Positions 55,384-64,000 of a stretch of 64,000 nucleotides of DNA are shown here, piece after piece. Position 1 is the stretch's first letter. Each line of letters starts with the position of its first letter. The notes beneath the pieces were generated by a model. It was given only the letters and a program-made list of their open reading frames with translations. It had not been told where the DNA came from and did not search any database. Source of the stretch: Listeria monocytogenes (lineage in GTDB: Bacteria > Bacillota > Bacilli > Lactobacillales > Listeriaceae); contig NZ_CP168900.1 of assembly GCF_041765605.1 (NCBI RefSeq), positions 1,132,001 through 1,196,000 of the forward strand. Reading direction: 5' to 3'. The position numbers were made by a program, and so were the translations under genes.

Positions 55384-56114
55384 AAAAATTATGGAAGTTT
55401 CTACCATTTGTTTTAATCGGTGTTATTTATTTTACTTTAACGAATCCAGAATCCGCACACGCAATGCATATTATGGAGGGCTTTTTACCAGTTAAATGGG
55501 CTGTCTTTTGGTTCATTGTATTTATCCCATTCCTTGTACTTGGCTTAATTCGTATTCGTAAATTAATTGCCCTAGATAAAAATAACAAATTACTGTTGGC
55601 ACTATGCGCAGCCTTTATCTTCGTTCTTTCAGCGCTTAAAATCCCGTCCGTTACAGGATCTTGTTCTCATCCGACTGGTGTAGGTCTTGCAACAGTTATG
55701 TTCGGACCGCTCGTTGTTAGTGTACTTGGCGTGATTGTCTTGCTTTTCCAAGCGTTACTACTTGCACACGGCGGTATTACAACACTTGGCGCAAACGCAA
55801 TGTCGATGGCTGTTATTGGGCCAATGGTTGGTTTTGTCGTATACAAACTTGCTCGTAAATTAAACTGTAATAAAAGTGTATCGATTTTCTTATGTGCGAT
55901 GACAGCTGACTTAGCAACCTACTTAACCACCAGCGTCCAGCTCGGAGTCGTTTTCCCAGATCCAGCATCCGGCATGATGGCATCCATTCTGAAGTTCATG
56001 GCGATTTTCTGTGTGACACAAGTTCCAATTGCGATTGCAGAAGGATTGCTAACGGTAGTCATGTACAATCTTATTAGCAAAAATTTACCAGAAAAGGTGG
56101 CACAATTACGATGA
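55380..56114 (+). CDS. cbiM: CbiM, cobalt ECF transporter substrate component
   Basis: 244 residues. A signal-like N-terminus ends in SAHA followed by MHIMEGFLP; the freed Met-His end binds cobalt in this family. Six or so membrane helices. Coupled to cbiN. Confidence 0.94.
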   Translation: MKKLWKFLPFVLIGVIYFTLTNPESAHAMHIMEGFLPVKWAVFWFIVFIPFLVLGLIRIRKLIALDKNNKLLLALCAAFIFVLSALKIPSVTGSCSHPTGVGLATVMFGPLVVSVLGVIVLLFQALLLAHGGITTLGANAMSMAVIGPMVGFVVYKLARKLNCNKSVSIFLCAMTADLATYLTTSVQLGVVFPDPASGMMASILKFMAIFCVTQVPIAIAEGLLTVVMYNLISKNLPEKVAQLR

Positions 56115-56407
56115 AAAAAATAAATATCAATGTCATTTTAATTCTATTAGTTGTATTGTTAATGGTTAGTCCATTCTTCTTCAATAAAACGGGAGAATAC
56201 GGCGGCTCGGATGGGGAAGCAGAGGCGGAAATCACCAAAATCGATCCAAGTTATGAACCATGGTTTGAACCTCTTTATGAACCAAAAAGTGGCGAAATTG
56301 AAAGCTTATTATTTACGCTTCAAGGTTGTATCGGAACAGGAATTATCGCGTATGTCATTGGTGTAAGTCGTGGCAAGCGGAAAGCTGAGAACGATGTTAA
56401 CCATTGA
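56111..56407 (+). CDS. cbiN: CbiN, cobalt transporter auxiliary subunit
   Basis: 98 residues with two membrane helices and an extracytoplasmic loop with GGSDGEAEAEITKIDPSYEPW. CbiN makes CbiM active. Confidence 0.92.
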   Translation: MKKININVILILLVVLLMVSPFFFNKTGEYGGSDGEAEAEITKIDPSYEPWFEPLYEPKSGEIESLLFTLQGCIGTGIIAYVIGVSRGKRKAENDVNH

Positions 56408-57071
56408 TAAATATGCTTATCAAAACCGGTGGATAGCTTTTTCGCCATCATTAAAAGCATTATTTTATGTCGCGATTCTAATACTCGCGTTAACTGGCCC
56501 AGTGCTAGTCCAAGCAATACTGTTCTTCTGCATGGTACCATTGACGCTCTATGTCGTTAAAATTCACTTTAAACAATATTTGAAATGGCTCCTTTTACCA
56601 TTTTCATTTCTACTTTTTAGTTTACTTTCGATTCTCATTTCGATTTCTAAAGATCCAAGCAGTTTTCTCGCTTCGATTTCGATTGGGAGTTTGTATCTTG
56701 GTGTATCAGACGTGACTATTACGACGGCAACACAAGTCTTTTTCCGGAGTATCGCTTGCTTAGCCGCAACCTACTTTTTCGTCTTGACCGTTCCCGTGGT
56801 ACAATTAACAAAAGTGATGAAGCGAATTTTTATTCCAAAAGTACTGATTGAACTGACCATTTTAATTTACCGTTTTATCTTTATTTTCTTAGAGGAAGCG
56901 GCGGCAATTCGAAAAGCGCAGAGCCTTCGTTTTGGTTATCACGGCATAAAAAATAGTTATCGTTCATTTGGAATGCTCGTAAATACTTTATTTAATCGTG
57001 TTATGAAAAGATATAATGAAATGGTTATAACACTTGATGTGAAGCTATATCAAGGAGAATTTCATATCTAG
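56394..57071 (+). CDS. cbiQ: CbiQ, cobalt ECF transporter T component
   Basis: 225 residues from ATG 56394, starting inside cbiN. Membrane helices plus the A-R-G-type coupling segments AAAIRKAQSLRFGYHG and LFNRVMKRYNEM that contact the ATPase. Confidence 0.92.
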   Translation: MLTIDKYAYQNRWIAFSPSLKALFYVAILILALTGPVLVQAILFFCMVPLTLYVVKIHFKQYLKWLLLPFSFLLFSLLSILISISKDPSSFLASISIGSLYLGVSDVTITTATQVFFRSIACLAATYFFVLTVPVVQLTKVMKRIFIPKVLIELTILIYRFIFIFLEEAAAIRKAQSLRFGYHGIKNSYRSFGMLVNTLFNRVMKRYNEMVITLDVKLYQGEFHI

Positions 57072-57083
57072 GAGGAAGCCAAT

Positions 57084-57890
57084 TTGCTTAAAACAGAACA
57101 TATTTCATTCCAATACGAAGATGGCAAACAAGCCTTAACGGATGTTTCAATTGATTTAGAAAAAGGCAATATTATCGGACTTATTGGTGCGAATGGCTCC
57201 GGTAAATCGACACTTTTTATGCAGTTACTTGGAATTAACAAACCGAGCGATGGCACCGTTTATTTTGAAGGAAAACCACTCGCGTATACGAAAAAAGCAT
57301 TATTTGCTTTACGAAAAAAAGTGAGCATCGTTTTCCAAGATCCAGACCAACAAATTTTTTATTCGAATGTTCGTGATGATGTAGCCTTCGCACTTAGAAA
57401 TTTAGGTGTTAGCGAAAGTGAAGTGGAGGCGCGAGTGACGAAAGTGTTAGACATTGTTGGGGCAAAGGACTTTCAGCATAAACCAGTCCAGTATTTAAGC
57501 TACGGTCAAAAAAAACGTGTCGCAATTGCCGGTGCTCTTGTTCTTGATACAGATTGGTTACTTTTAGATGAACCAACTGCTGGTCTTGATCCGATTGGCA
57601 AAAAAATCATGATGGAAATCATCGAACGCCTTGCAAGCCAAGGAAAGAAAATACTTATTTCCAGTCATGATATCGATTTAATTTATGAAATTTGTGATTA
57701 TGTCTATATGTTGAAGGACGGAAGCGTTTTGACAGACGGGGAAACGAGCAACGTTTTCTTAGAGAAAAGTAATATCGAACGAGCGGGATTAGTACAACCT
57801 TGGCTCATCAAATTACATCAACAAGCTGGCTATCCACTGTTCAAAAAAGAAGCCGATTTTTTCGCGCATACGGGGAAGGTGACTAATTAA
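57084..57890 (+). CDS. cbiO: CbiO, cobalt ECF transporter ATPase
   Basis: 268 residues from TTG 57084 (AGGAGG upstream). Walker [11 protein letters not shown]-loop FQDPDQQIF, signature [13 protein letters not shown], Walker [17 protein letters not shown] overlap with cbiP. Confidence 0.95.
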   Translation: MLKTEHISFQYEDGKQALTDVSIDLEKGNIIGLIGANGSGKSTLFMQLLGINKPSDGTVYFEGKPLAYTKKALFALRKKVSIVFQDPDQQIFYSNVRDDVAFALRNLGVSESEVEARVTKVLDIVGAKDFQHKPVQYLSYGQKKRVAIAGALVLDTDWLLLDEPTAGLDPIGKKIMMEIIERLASQGKKILISSHDIDLIYEICDYVYMLKDGSVLTDGETSNVFLEKSNIERAGLVQPWLIKLHQQAGYPLFKKEADFFAHTGKVTN

Positions 57891-59425
57891 TGGTAAAGCA
57901 AATAATGATTCAAGGTACCGCTTCTGATGCCGGGAAAAGTGTACTGGTTGCAGGCCTATGCCGCCTATTCAAAAATAAAGGCAAGCAAGTTGTTCCGTTT
58001 AAATCACAAAATATGTCCCTCAATTCTTTTATAACAGTAACCGGAGATGAAATGGGACGCGCGCAAGTTTTTCAAGCAGAAGCGGCTGGCGTCTTTCCGG
58101 ATGTCCGGATGAATCCCGTGTTACTTAAACCGACCAATGACAGGCAGTCGCAAGTGATTTTTATGGGTGCAATTTTAGATAATATGGATGCTGTGACGTA
58201 CCACGATTTCAAACAAACCCTTATCCCGAAAATCCAGGCAGTTTACCAGAGTTTAGCCGATGAAAATGATATTATTGTACTAGAAGGTGCTGGAAGCCCA
58301 GCAGAAATCAACTTAAATGACCGAGATATCGTGAATATGGGTATGGCAAAAATGGTCGATGCCCCAGTTGTCTTAGTTGCTGATATTGACAAAGGTGGCG
58401 TTTTTGCTTCGATATACGGCACCATTATGCTGTTAAATGAAGAAGAGCGGGCTCGAATCAAAGGTGTGATTATCAATAAATTCCGCGGCGATGTAGCTCT
58501 TTTACAACCCGGAATTGATATGATTGAGGAACTCACAAACGTCCCGGTTATCGGTGTGATTCCCTATGCCAATCTACAACTGGAAGAAGAGGACAGTGTT
58601 TCTCTAAGTGGGAAAAATTACGCGCCAGATAGTAATGCACTGCTTGATATCGCGATTATTTGTTTACCACGTATTTCGAACTTTACAGACTTTCATAGTT
58701 TGGAAATCCAACCGGAAATAAGTTTGCGCTACATACGAAATCTAGCTGATTTTGGAAAACCTGATTTAGTCATCATTCCAGGCAGTAAAAATACGCTAGA
58801 AGACATGGCATTTCTCGAAGAATCAGGACTGAAAAAAGCTATTCAAAATTTTGCGGAGAATGCCGGAAAAGTAATCGGGATTTGTGGTGGCTACCAAATG
58901 CTCGGTCAAAAAATGCTCGATCCGAATCAAGTGGAGAGTAGACAACTAGAAATAGCCGGACTTGGTTTGCTAGATACCGAGACCATTTTTCTCGAGCAAA
59001 AGCGCACTACTCAAATTACAGGTGTGACGCATTCAGGAGAAGCTGTTGAAGGGTACGAAATCCATATGGGTGAGACGAAGCGCGGCGAGAGCACTAGTCC
59101 ATTTTGTAAAATTAAAGCGGTGAACGGAAACGAAGAAACCCACCAAGATGGCGCTATCTCTGCCAACAAAAATATCATCGGCACCTATATTCATGGTATT
59201 TTCGACAATGATGTTTTCTTGGGAAATCTATTTGACGAACTACTAACGCGCAAAAACCAATCCATTTATCCGCATGAAATCATTAATCTGAAAGAACACA
59301 AAGAACAAGAATACGACAAACTAGCGGCCCTTTTAGAAGCAAATATTCAAATGGACCAACTAGAAAAAATCATGAAAGGAGAAAAAATATGCGTATCTAC
59401 ACAAAAACCGGCGATAAAGGAATGA
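57890..59425 (+). CDS. cbiP: CbiP, cobyric acid synthase
   Basis: 511 residues. N-terminal ATPase (MIQGTASDAGKSVLVAGL), C-terminal amidotransferase with cysteine in VIGICGGYQMLG and YIHGIFDN. Amidates carboxylates b, d, e and g. Its 3-prime end overlaps the next gene by 37 bases. Confidence 0.95.
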   Translation: MVKQIMIQGTASDAGKSVLVAGLCRLFKNKGKQVVPFKSQNMSLNSFITVTGDEMGRAQVFQAEAAGVFPDVRMNPVLLKPTNDRQSQVIFMGAILDNMDAVTYHDFKQTLIPKIQAVYQSLADENDIIVLEGAGSPAEINLNDRDIVNMGMAKMVDAPVVLVADIDKGGVFASIYGTIMLLNEEERARIKGVIINKFRGDVALLQPGIDMIEELTNVPVIGVIPYANLQLEEEDSVSLSGKNYAPDSNALLDIAIICLPRISNFTDFHSLEIQPEISLRYIRNLADFGKPDLVIIPGSKNTLEDMAFLEESGLKKAIQNFAENAGKVIGICGGYQMLGQKMLDPNQVESRQLEIAGLGLLDTETIFLEQKRTTQITGVTHSGEAVEGYEIHMGETKRGESTSPFCKIKAVNGNEETHQDGAISANKNIIGTYIHGIFDNDVFLGNLFDELLTRKNQSIYPHEIINLKEHKEQEYDKLAALLEANIQMDQLEKIMKGEKICVSTQKPAIKE

Positions 59426-59955
59426 CAAGAATTATCGGGGGTAGCAAAGTAAGTAAAGACAATATCCGTATCGATGCATATGGAACTTTGGATGAACTTA
59501 ATTCGCTGATTGGCTACACGATAACAACACTTGGGGCTGAACCAGAAATTCAAGCCGAACTTGAACAAATTCAACAGCAATTATTTGATGCAGGAGGGGA
59601 TCTTGCAACAGAGGAAGGCAAACGTGCGTATAAATTAACAAGTGAGCCAGTTGCTTGGTTAGAAGATCGAATTGATATTTATGCCGATGAACCACCAGAA
59701 ATCGAAAAATTTATCTTGCCAGGCGGAACACAAGCAGCCTCATTACTGCATATGGCAAGAACCGTAACAAGAAGAGCTGAACGAGAAATCGTCGGTATGT
59801 TAAAAATTGCTTCAAGTAACGAAGAAGTGTTAAAATACGTCAACCGATTATCGGATTACTTTTTTGCTGTTGCCAGAGTCGTCAATTACCGCGCAGGTGA
59901 AACAGACATTTTCTACAAAAATTCCGAACTCGTTTTCCGCAATAAAAAGAAATAA
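59389..59955 (+). CDS. Stand-alone PduO-type ATP:cob(I)alamin adenosyltransferase
   Basis: 188 residues, single domain, MRIYTKTGDKGMTRIIGG and FILPGGTQAASLLHMARTVTRRAEREI. ATG 59389 has AAAGGAG seven bases upstream and lies inside cbiP. It adenosylates the corrin during synthesis (BtuR role), as distinct from PduO in the compartment. Third adenosyltransferase of the window. Confidence 0.93.
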   Translation: MRIYTKTGDKGMTRIIGGSKVSKDNIRIDAYGTLDELNSLIGYTITTLGAEPEIQAELEQIQQQLFDAGGDLATEEGKRAYKLTSEPVAWLEDRIDIYADEPPEIEKFILPGGTQAASLLHMARTVTRRAEREIVGMLKIASSNEEVLKYVNRLSDYFFAVARVVNYRAGETDIFYKNSELVFRNKKK

Positions 59956-59958
59956 TAA

Positions 59959-59996
59959 AAAACCTCTCCAGACATCAAAGCTGGAGAGGTTTTCCT
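59959..59996. terminator. Terminator of the cbi operon
   Basis: 13-bp perfect stem AAAACCTCTCCAG / CTGGAGAGGTTTT. Also suits the convergent minus-strand gene that ends at 60001. Confidence 0.92.
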
Positions 59997-60000
59997 TTTT

Positions 60001-60468
60001 TTAAAAACGTTGAATTAAAAATACACCAATAAGCATTAATAAAACACCAATCATACGATAACGGTTAATTGGATGAGGAATAACCCCGAAAAAACCAAAA
60101 TGATCAATAATAAGTGCAATAATCATTTGCCCACAAAGCGCTAAAACAACCGTCATTGCTGAGCCTAGTAAAGGTAAAAGTAAAATGTTAGAAGTTACGA
60201 AGAGCACTCCAAGCGCACCGCCAGTGAAAACCCACCAAGGAATTCGGCCGACTCCTTTCAGCTGAAAAGTCAAACGACGCTCGACAATTAAACAAACAAG
60301 CGTAAGTAACGTTGTCCCAACTAAAAAGGAAATAAATGATGCCACAAAAGGAGAACCGACAGTGAGCCGAAGTTGGCTATTAATCGACGTTTGAATCGGG
60401 GAAAGTAGTCCAGAAACAAGTCCCATTGCCATAAATAGTAATAATGATTTGGATGATCTTTTTGTCAT
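60001..60468 (-). CDS. DMT-family membrane protein (YdcZ/DUF606), second of pair
   Basis: 155 residues, four to five hydrophobic helices, starting with a short basic N-terminus (MTKRSSKS). Similar along its length to the neighbour at 60483 (GGxLGVLFVTSNILLLP; LCGQMIIALIIDHFG). Such paired genes of the drug/metabolite transporter superfamily often act as heterodimers. Substrate unknown. Confidence 0.82.
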   Translation of the reverse strand: MTKRSSKSLLLFMAMGLVSGLLSPIQTSINSQLRLTVGSPFVASFISFLVGTTLLTLVCLIVERRLTFQLKGVGRIPWWVFTGGALGVLFVTSNILLLPLLGSAMTVVLALCGQMIIALIIDHFGFFGVIPHPINRYRMIGVLLMLIGVFLIQRF

Positions 60469-60482
60469 GTTTTCTCCTCCTT

Positions 60483-60932
60483 TTAAAAGCGTTGCATCAA
60501 GTAAATGCCGCCGAACATTAAGATAACGCCAAGTAGACGTTCGATATTAATCTCATGCATTGGTACTTGAAATAAACCAAAGTTATCAATAATAATTGCC
60601 ATAATCATTTGTCCACAAACCGTAATCATCACAAGCAGTGCAGAGCCCAGACGTGGTAAAAGTAAAATATTAGCTGTTAAGAAAATAACGCCTAATGTTC
60701 CACCGCCAACCCATATATACCAAGGATTTGAGGCAATCATTTCTGAAGATATTGGCCATGATTTTTGTGTAAATAAACAAACAATAAGTAACACAGTCGT
60801 CCCTACCATAAAAGAAACCCACGAAGCTAAAAACGGTGATTTCGTATATGTACTAAGTCGTGTATTGATGGCCGTTTGAACTGGTAATACCATCCCAGCT
60901 AACAAACCTGATACAATAAATAATATAATCAA
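60483..60932 (-). CDS. DMT-family membrane protein (YdcZ/DUF606), first of pair
   Basis: 149 residues from TTG 60932, six bases after GGGAGGG. Paralogue of the next gene, 14 bases apart, so a two-gene operon. Five hydrophobic segments and the shared VCGQMIMAIIIDNFGLF motif. Substrate unknown. Confidence 0.8.
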   Translation of the reverse strand: MIILFIVSGLLAGMVLPVQTAINTRLSTYTKSPFLASWVSFMVGTTVLLIVCLFTQKSWPISSEMIASNPWYIWVGGGTLGVIFLTANILLLPRLGSALLVMITVCGQMIMAIIIDNFGLFQVPMHEINIERLLGVILMFGGIYLMQRF

Positions 60933-61020
60933 AAATTTCCCTCCCTTTTATCACAATGAGATAATTATAAAATAAAAGCGGGGTAAAAAGATAGTATTTA
61001 ATTTAAAGCGAGGTTTTTTT

Positions 61021-61533
61021 ATGAAAATTCGTATTATCGGATCTGTCGGAAGTGGCAAAACTACTTTAGCTAAAAAGCTTTCTGAATGGTATCAAATCGA
61101 TTATTTTGAAACAGATCGCATCGTCTGGAAACGAGAAGGAATAGAGGTAAGAAGGACAGACGCTGAGAAAATTGCTACATTAAAAGAGATCCTCCAACAA
61201 GAAAACTGGATTATTGAAGGTGTTCATTTGGAAGCATGGGCAACAGAAAGCATCGACCAAGCGGACGTCATAATTTTTCTCGATTTGCCAAAAAAACAAA
61301 TCCGACAACAACTTAGGAAGCGCCAAATCAAACAATTACTTCGTATAGAAAGAGCACATTATCCAGTTCGTTTCAACATGCTAAAGAAAATGTTTTATTG
61401 GGACGATTTATTCGACCAAAGAACAAAGCCATTGATTGAAAAAAGAATAATGCAAAATCCCGAAAAGTGGTTAGTCATTAAAGAAAAAAACGAGATACAA
61501 GAAATTGAAAAGAGAATGGCACAATATATATAG
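61021..61533 (+). CDS. P-loop nucleotide kinase-like protein (topology-modulation/FlaR-like)
   Basis: 170 residues with Walker A GSVGSGKTTLAKKL at about 6-19 and a lid-like basic stretch (LRKRQIKQLLRIERAHYP). Members are annotated as DNA topology modulation proteins or adenylate-kinase-like, mostly without proof. RBS GCGAGG; monocistronic and divergent from the DMT pair. Confidence 0.78.
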   Translation: MKIRIIGSVGSGKTTLAKKLSEWYQIDYFETDRIVWKREGIEVRRTDAEKIATLKEILQQENWIIEGVHLEAWATESIDQADVIIFLDLPKKQIRQQLRKRQIKQLLRIERAHYPVRFNMLKKMFYWDDLFDQRTKPLIEKRIMQNPEKWLVIKEKNEIQEIEKRMAQYI

Positions 61534-61711
61534 AAGAAACTCGTATGTTTTTTGTTCTTTCCAAGAATTATTAGTTGCTTATATGACTAAATGATGGCAA
61601 ATGTTACAAAATGAAGAACAAACATTATCAATGAATCGTCAAATGCTTCTATAGCTTTATTTTTGTATTGTCATAAAATGTTAAAGATTTCTTAAAAGAC
61701 CTTAAGACCGA

Positions 61712-61740
61712 TTGCAATTGTGGTAAAAGTAACGTATTCT
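61712..61740 (+). promoter_or_regulatory. Probable promoter of the first autolysin gene
   Basis: TTGCAA (61712-61717), 17-base spacer, TATTCT (61735-61740); the leader would be about 36 bases. The rest of the stretch 61534-61711 holds nothing else I can identify. Confidence 0.55.
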
Positions 61741-61782
61741 AATACCATTAAGGGACTCGTATACAGAAAGGCGTGACGACAT

Positions 61783-62652
61783 CTGAAATATAGAAAATTA
61801 TCCAAAAAGAAAAAACAGAAAAGACTACTCGGTATAGCGGGAATTTTACTTCTAGTTATTTTAGTAGGAGTCATTGCATCGGTAGTTAGACAACAATATT
61901 TAATTATGACCGCACCAGAACCGGATCCCGCATTCCATTCGAAAGAACAAAACTTTTTAAATAAACTTTCTCCTCGTGCACAGGAAATTCAAGCCGAGCA
62001 TGGCATTTTAACCAGTATCACTTTAGCACAAGCCATCCTTGAATCTGACTGGGGCCAAAGCGGTTTGGCGCAAGAAGGGAATAATTTATTTGGAGTAAAA
62101 GGTAAAGCACCGCAGCCTATGGTAACCATGACAACCAAGGAATTTGTTGACGGAAAGTTTATTGAAATTAAAGCAAACTTCCGGAAATACAAAGATTGGA
62201 ATGAATCATTAGACGCGCATGCCGAGCTATTTTTAAAGGGAACTTCCTGGAATAAAGATAAGTATAATGGCGTTATCGCTGCAGATGATTATAAGAAAGC
62301 AGCGCAAGAATTACAATCAGCTGGCTATGCAACAGACCCAGACTATGCAGAAAAATTAATTAGCATCATTGAAAGATACGACCTAGATTTATATGATCGT
62401 ATCAGTGATAAAATCCAATATGATACCAAATCAACAGGCTATGGAAAAGTGAAAAAAGACGTTTCTGGTGCGATTTGGACCAAGCCATATGGACTAGCTG
62501 GAGCGTTAAAAGTAGAGGAAATCAACTATTATAAACGCGAAAATTTAAAGATTTTACGAGAAGCAAAGACAGATAGCGGCGTTTGGTACCAAATTTCCGT
62601 GGAGAATGACCCTATAGGTTGGGTAAAACAAGAATTAATTGATAAAAAATAA
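61783..62652 (+). CDS. Membrane-anchored glucosaminidase-type autolysin with GW module
   Basis: The frame is open upstream of the first ATG (61906) back to a stop at 61774. That upstream part encodes a basic cluster (KYRKLSKKKKQKR) and a strong hydrophobic helix, so the protein very likely starts there. The only plausible start is CTG 61783, 11 bases after AAAGG. That gives 289 residues: anchor, GH73-type glucosaminidase (AEHGILTSITLAQAILESDWG with catalytic Glu, NNLFGVKG) and a C-terminal GW/SH3-like module ending IGWVKQ. ATG 61906 has no RBS. Confidence 0.8.
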   Translation: MKYRKLSKKKKQKRLLGIAGILLLVILVGVIASVVRQQYLIMTAPEPDPAFHSKEQNFLNKLSPRAQEIQAEHGILTSITLAQAILESDWGQSGLAQEGNNLFGVKGKAPQPMVTMTTKEFVDGKFIEIKANFRKYKDWNESLDAHAELFLKGTSWNKDKYNGVIAADDYKKAAQELQSAGYATDPDYAEKLISIIERYDLDLYDRISDKIQYDTKSTGYGKVKKDVSGAIWTKPYGLAGALKVEEINYYKRENLKILREAKTDSGVWYQISVENDPIGWVKQELIDKK

Positions 62653-62921
62653 GAAATAACCGAAAAAGAGCTAAAATGACTTGTCTTATTTATAGGCAAA
62701 AAGTCCTTTAGATGCTCTTTTTCTTTTTTATTTTCATAATAGCTAACTTTCAAAAGAAGCGTCAGACTAGGCTTAAAGAAGATTTGTAACATAAGTAATG
62801 TAAAAGTAATGTGTATTACAAAGAAGTTTTGTTAGAATGAAGTGGTTGTTTTAAAGAACACACGTTTCTGGTTTTGATAAGCCAGAAAGATATTTCAAAG
62901 AAGGATGTGCAATAAATCATT

Positions 62922-63935
62922 ATGTTACAACTCGCAAAGAAGCATTTGGTGACAATTGGACTTGGAATTACAATTACATTATTTGCAGTACCAATCCATT
63001 CCCAAGCTGCTGGTCTAGAGGACGGCCTGACTTCCAAGCAAGAGAAGTTTATTAATGAGATTGCGCCGCATGCTCAAAAAGTGCAAAAAGAACATGGTAT
63101 TTTAGCTAGTATTACGATTTCGCAAGCAATCCTAGAGTCCAATTGGGGCGAAAGTAAATTAGCAAAAGACGGCAATAACTTATTCGGAATTAAAGGTTCC
63201 TATCAAGGAGCTTCTATTAAATTACCGACTAAAGAACATAATGGCGTTGTTTGGGTTGGAACAGATGCTGTTTTCCGTGCGTATCCAGGGTGGTATGAAT
63301 CAATGAACGACCACGCACTTTTATTTGTCAATGGCCCGTCATGGAACCCTCATTTATACGGAGGACTAATCAAAGAATATGACTATGAAAAAGCAGCAAT
63401 AGCGCTTGGCAAAACAGGCTATTCATCTGATCCAGAGTATGCAGCAAAATTAATCGAACTCATCAAAAAAGCAAATTTAAATAAATATGATACCGTTTAT
63501 AGTGAACGTGTATCAGACAAAGCAATTAAGGCTGCAGGGGAAGTAGCTGTCAAAGATAATTGCTATGTTTGGTCTGCTCCGGGTGGCACAAAAGGTGCGA
63601 AACCTATCGTCAGCACTACCAAATACTTTGGCCGTCAAGTTTCTATTAATCAAGAAGTAAAAGTGACAGATTCCAATATTTCTTGGTACCATATCCATCA
63701 AAACGGTGAATCAATTGGTTGGATTGAAAGTACATCGATTGAAGACTTCTATCAATTAGAAGACTACGCACCAACAGTAGATGCATTACTAAAAACAGAT
63801 GATAACAATCGTTTAGTAATCAACATGGATATCGACACATCGGAGCTACACAAAACAAAACTCGCAAAGGCTGATATAAAAGAAAAAACAGCTTTTAATT
63901 TACCTTTGCTGAATGTTCAATCCATCGTATGGTAA
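62922..63935 (+). CDS. Secreted glucosaminidase-type autolysin with GW module
   Basis: 337 residues with signal peptide (LAKKHLVTIGLGITITLFA, cleavage near SQAAG). GH73-type domain (HAQKVQKEHGILASITISQAILESNWG; NNLFGIKG) and one GW-like module (ISWYHIHQNGESIGWIES), then a 60-residue C-terminal tail. It is a tandem paralogue of the gene at 61783. The RBS AAGGA lies 16 bases before ATG 62922, which is long; ATT/ATC codons are the only in-frame alternatives closer to it. Confidence 0.87.
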   Translation: MLQLAKKHLVTIGLGITITLFAVPIHSQAAGLEDGLTSKQEKFINEIAPHAQKVQKEHGILASITISQAILESNWGESKLAKDGNNLFGIKGSYQGASIKLPTKEHNGVVWVGTDAVFRAYPGWYESMNDHALLFVNGPSWNPHLYGGLIKEYDYEKAAIALGKTGYSSDPEYAAKLIELIKKANLNKYDTVYSERVSDKAIKAAGEVAVKDNCYVWSAPGGTKGAKPIVSTTKYFGRQVSINQEVKVTDSNISWYHIHQNGESIGWIESTSIEDFYQLEDYAPTVDALLKTDDNNRLVINMDIDTSELHKTKLAKADIKEKTAFNLPLLNVQSIVW

Positions 63936-63942
63936 TAACCTT

Positions 63943-63979
63943 GCAAAAAAAGCTGAATAGATTACTCGGCTTTTTTTGC
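63943..63979 (+). terminator. Terminator after the second autolysin
   Basis: Stem GCAAAAAAAGCTGA / TCGGCTTTTTTTGC directly after the stop codon. Confidence 0.85.
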
Positions 63980-64000
63980 GTTTTCAAAGGATTTTTAGAA

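Noticed and set aside
62786-62806. Possible WalR box before the second autolysin (TGTAAC...TGTAAA)
   Set aside because: The half sites are separated by eight bases, not the expected five; spacing rules it out as a confident call.

Overview
The window is low-GC Firmicute DNA with strong GGAGG ribosome binding sites. Gene content and order match the cobalamin, propanediol and ethanolamine island of Listeria of the L. monocytogenes / L. innocua group. The main pointers are an internalin-like LPXTG protein, a ClpP1 paralogue, pdu genes, then eut genes, then the cbi genes, with tandem autolysins at the far end. I cannot separate the species from the sequence alone. I see no tRNA, rRNA, CRISPR array, insertion sequence or phage gene.

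Layout. (1) 1-2.4 kb: tail of a sortase-anchored protein, then four minus-strand genes (SnoaL/NTF2-like, clpP1, a small unknown, a PhnB/glyoxalase-fold protein). (2) 2.4-8.5 kb: a precorrin-2 dehydrogenase, pduST, then pduU-pduV-cblS-cobU-cobS-cobC. (3) 8.5-10.1 kb: a B12 riboswitch that reads antisense into the minus-strand regulator gene pocR. (4) 10.1-26.8 kb: the long pdu operon pduABCDEGHKJL-eutJ-pduMNOPQF, then ackA, cobD and pduX. (5) 26.8-30.9 kb: the Rli55-type B12 riboswitch with ANTAR-substrate hairpins, eutG, and the eutVW two-component system behind its own ANTAR leader. (6) 30.9-42.2 kb: the eut operon eutABCLK-EMTD-unknown-N-(BMC-T)-HQ. (7) 42.2-43.6 kb: a short AraC-type regulator related to PocR (minus) and cblT. 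(8) 43.6-60.0 kb: a third B12 riboswitch and the anaerobic cobalamin operon cbiABCDETFGHJ-cobA/hemD-cbiKLMNQOP, ending in an adenosyltransferase. (9) 60-64 kb: a DMT transporter pair, a small P-loop kinase-like protein, and two tandem glucosaminidase-type autolysins.

How it works together. Both organelles use adenosylcobalamin enzymes (diol dehydratase PduCDE and ethanolamine lyase EutBC) inside protein shells. Aldehyde is then converted to acyl-CoA (PduP, EutE), acyl-phosphate (two PduL-type enzymes) and ATP (AckA), with alcohol dehydrogenases (PduQ, EutG) recycling NADH. The window encodes nearly the whole corrin route from uroporphyrinogen III, including cobalt uptake (CbiMNQO). No cobT is present; cblT and cblS supply the lower ligand by alpha-ribazole salvage instead. 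Three B12 riboswitches, one antisense RNA, ANTAR antitermination, two AraC regulators and a probable CcpA site tie expression to B12, substrate and carbon status.

The main less-explained signals are: a 14-base motif (ATAACAATATATTG) beside both AraC-family genes and between pduT and pduU; an identical promoter architecture at pduS and pocR; a perfect cre on the eutV promoter; a G-S/T-x-I/L-T-P-x-A motif shared by PduM, EutT and an unassigned eut-operon protein; amphipathic targeting-type helices on about ten cargo proteins, at the C-terminus in EutE; and an autolysin gene with no conventional start codon.
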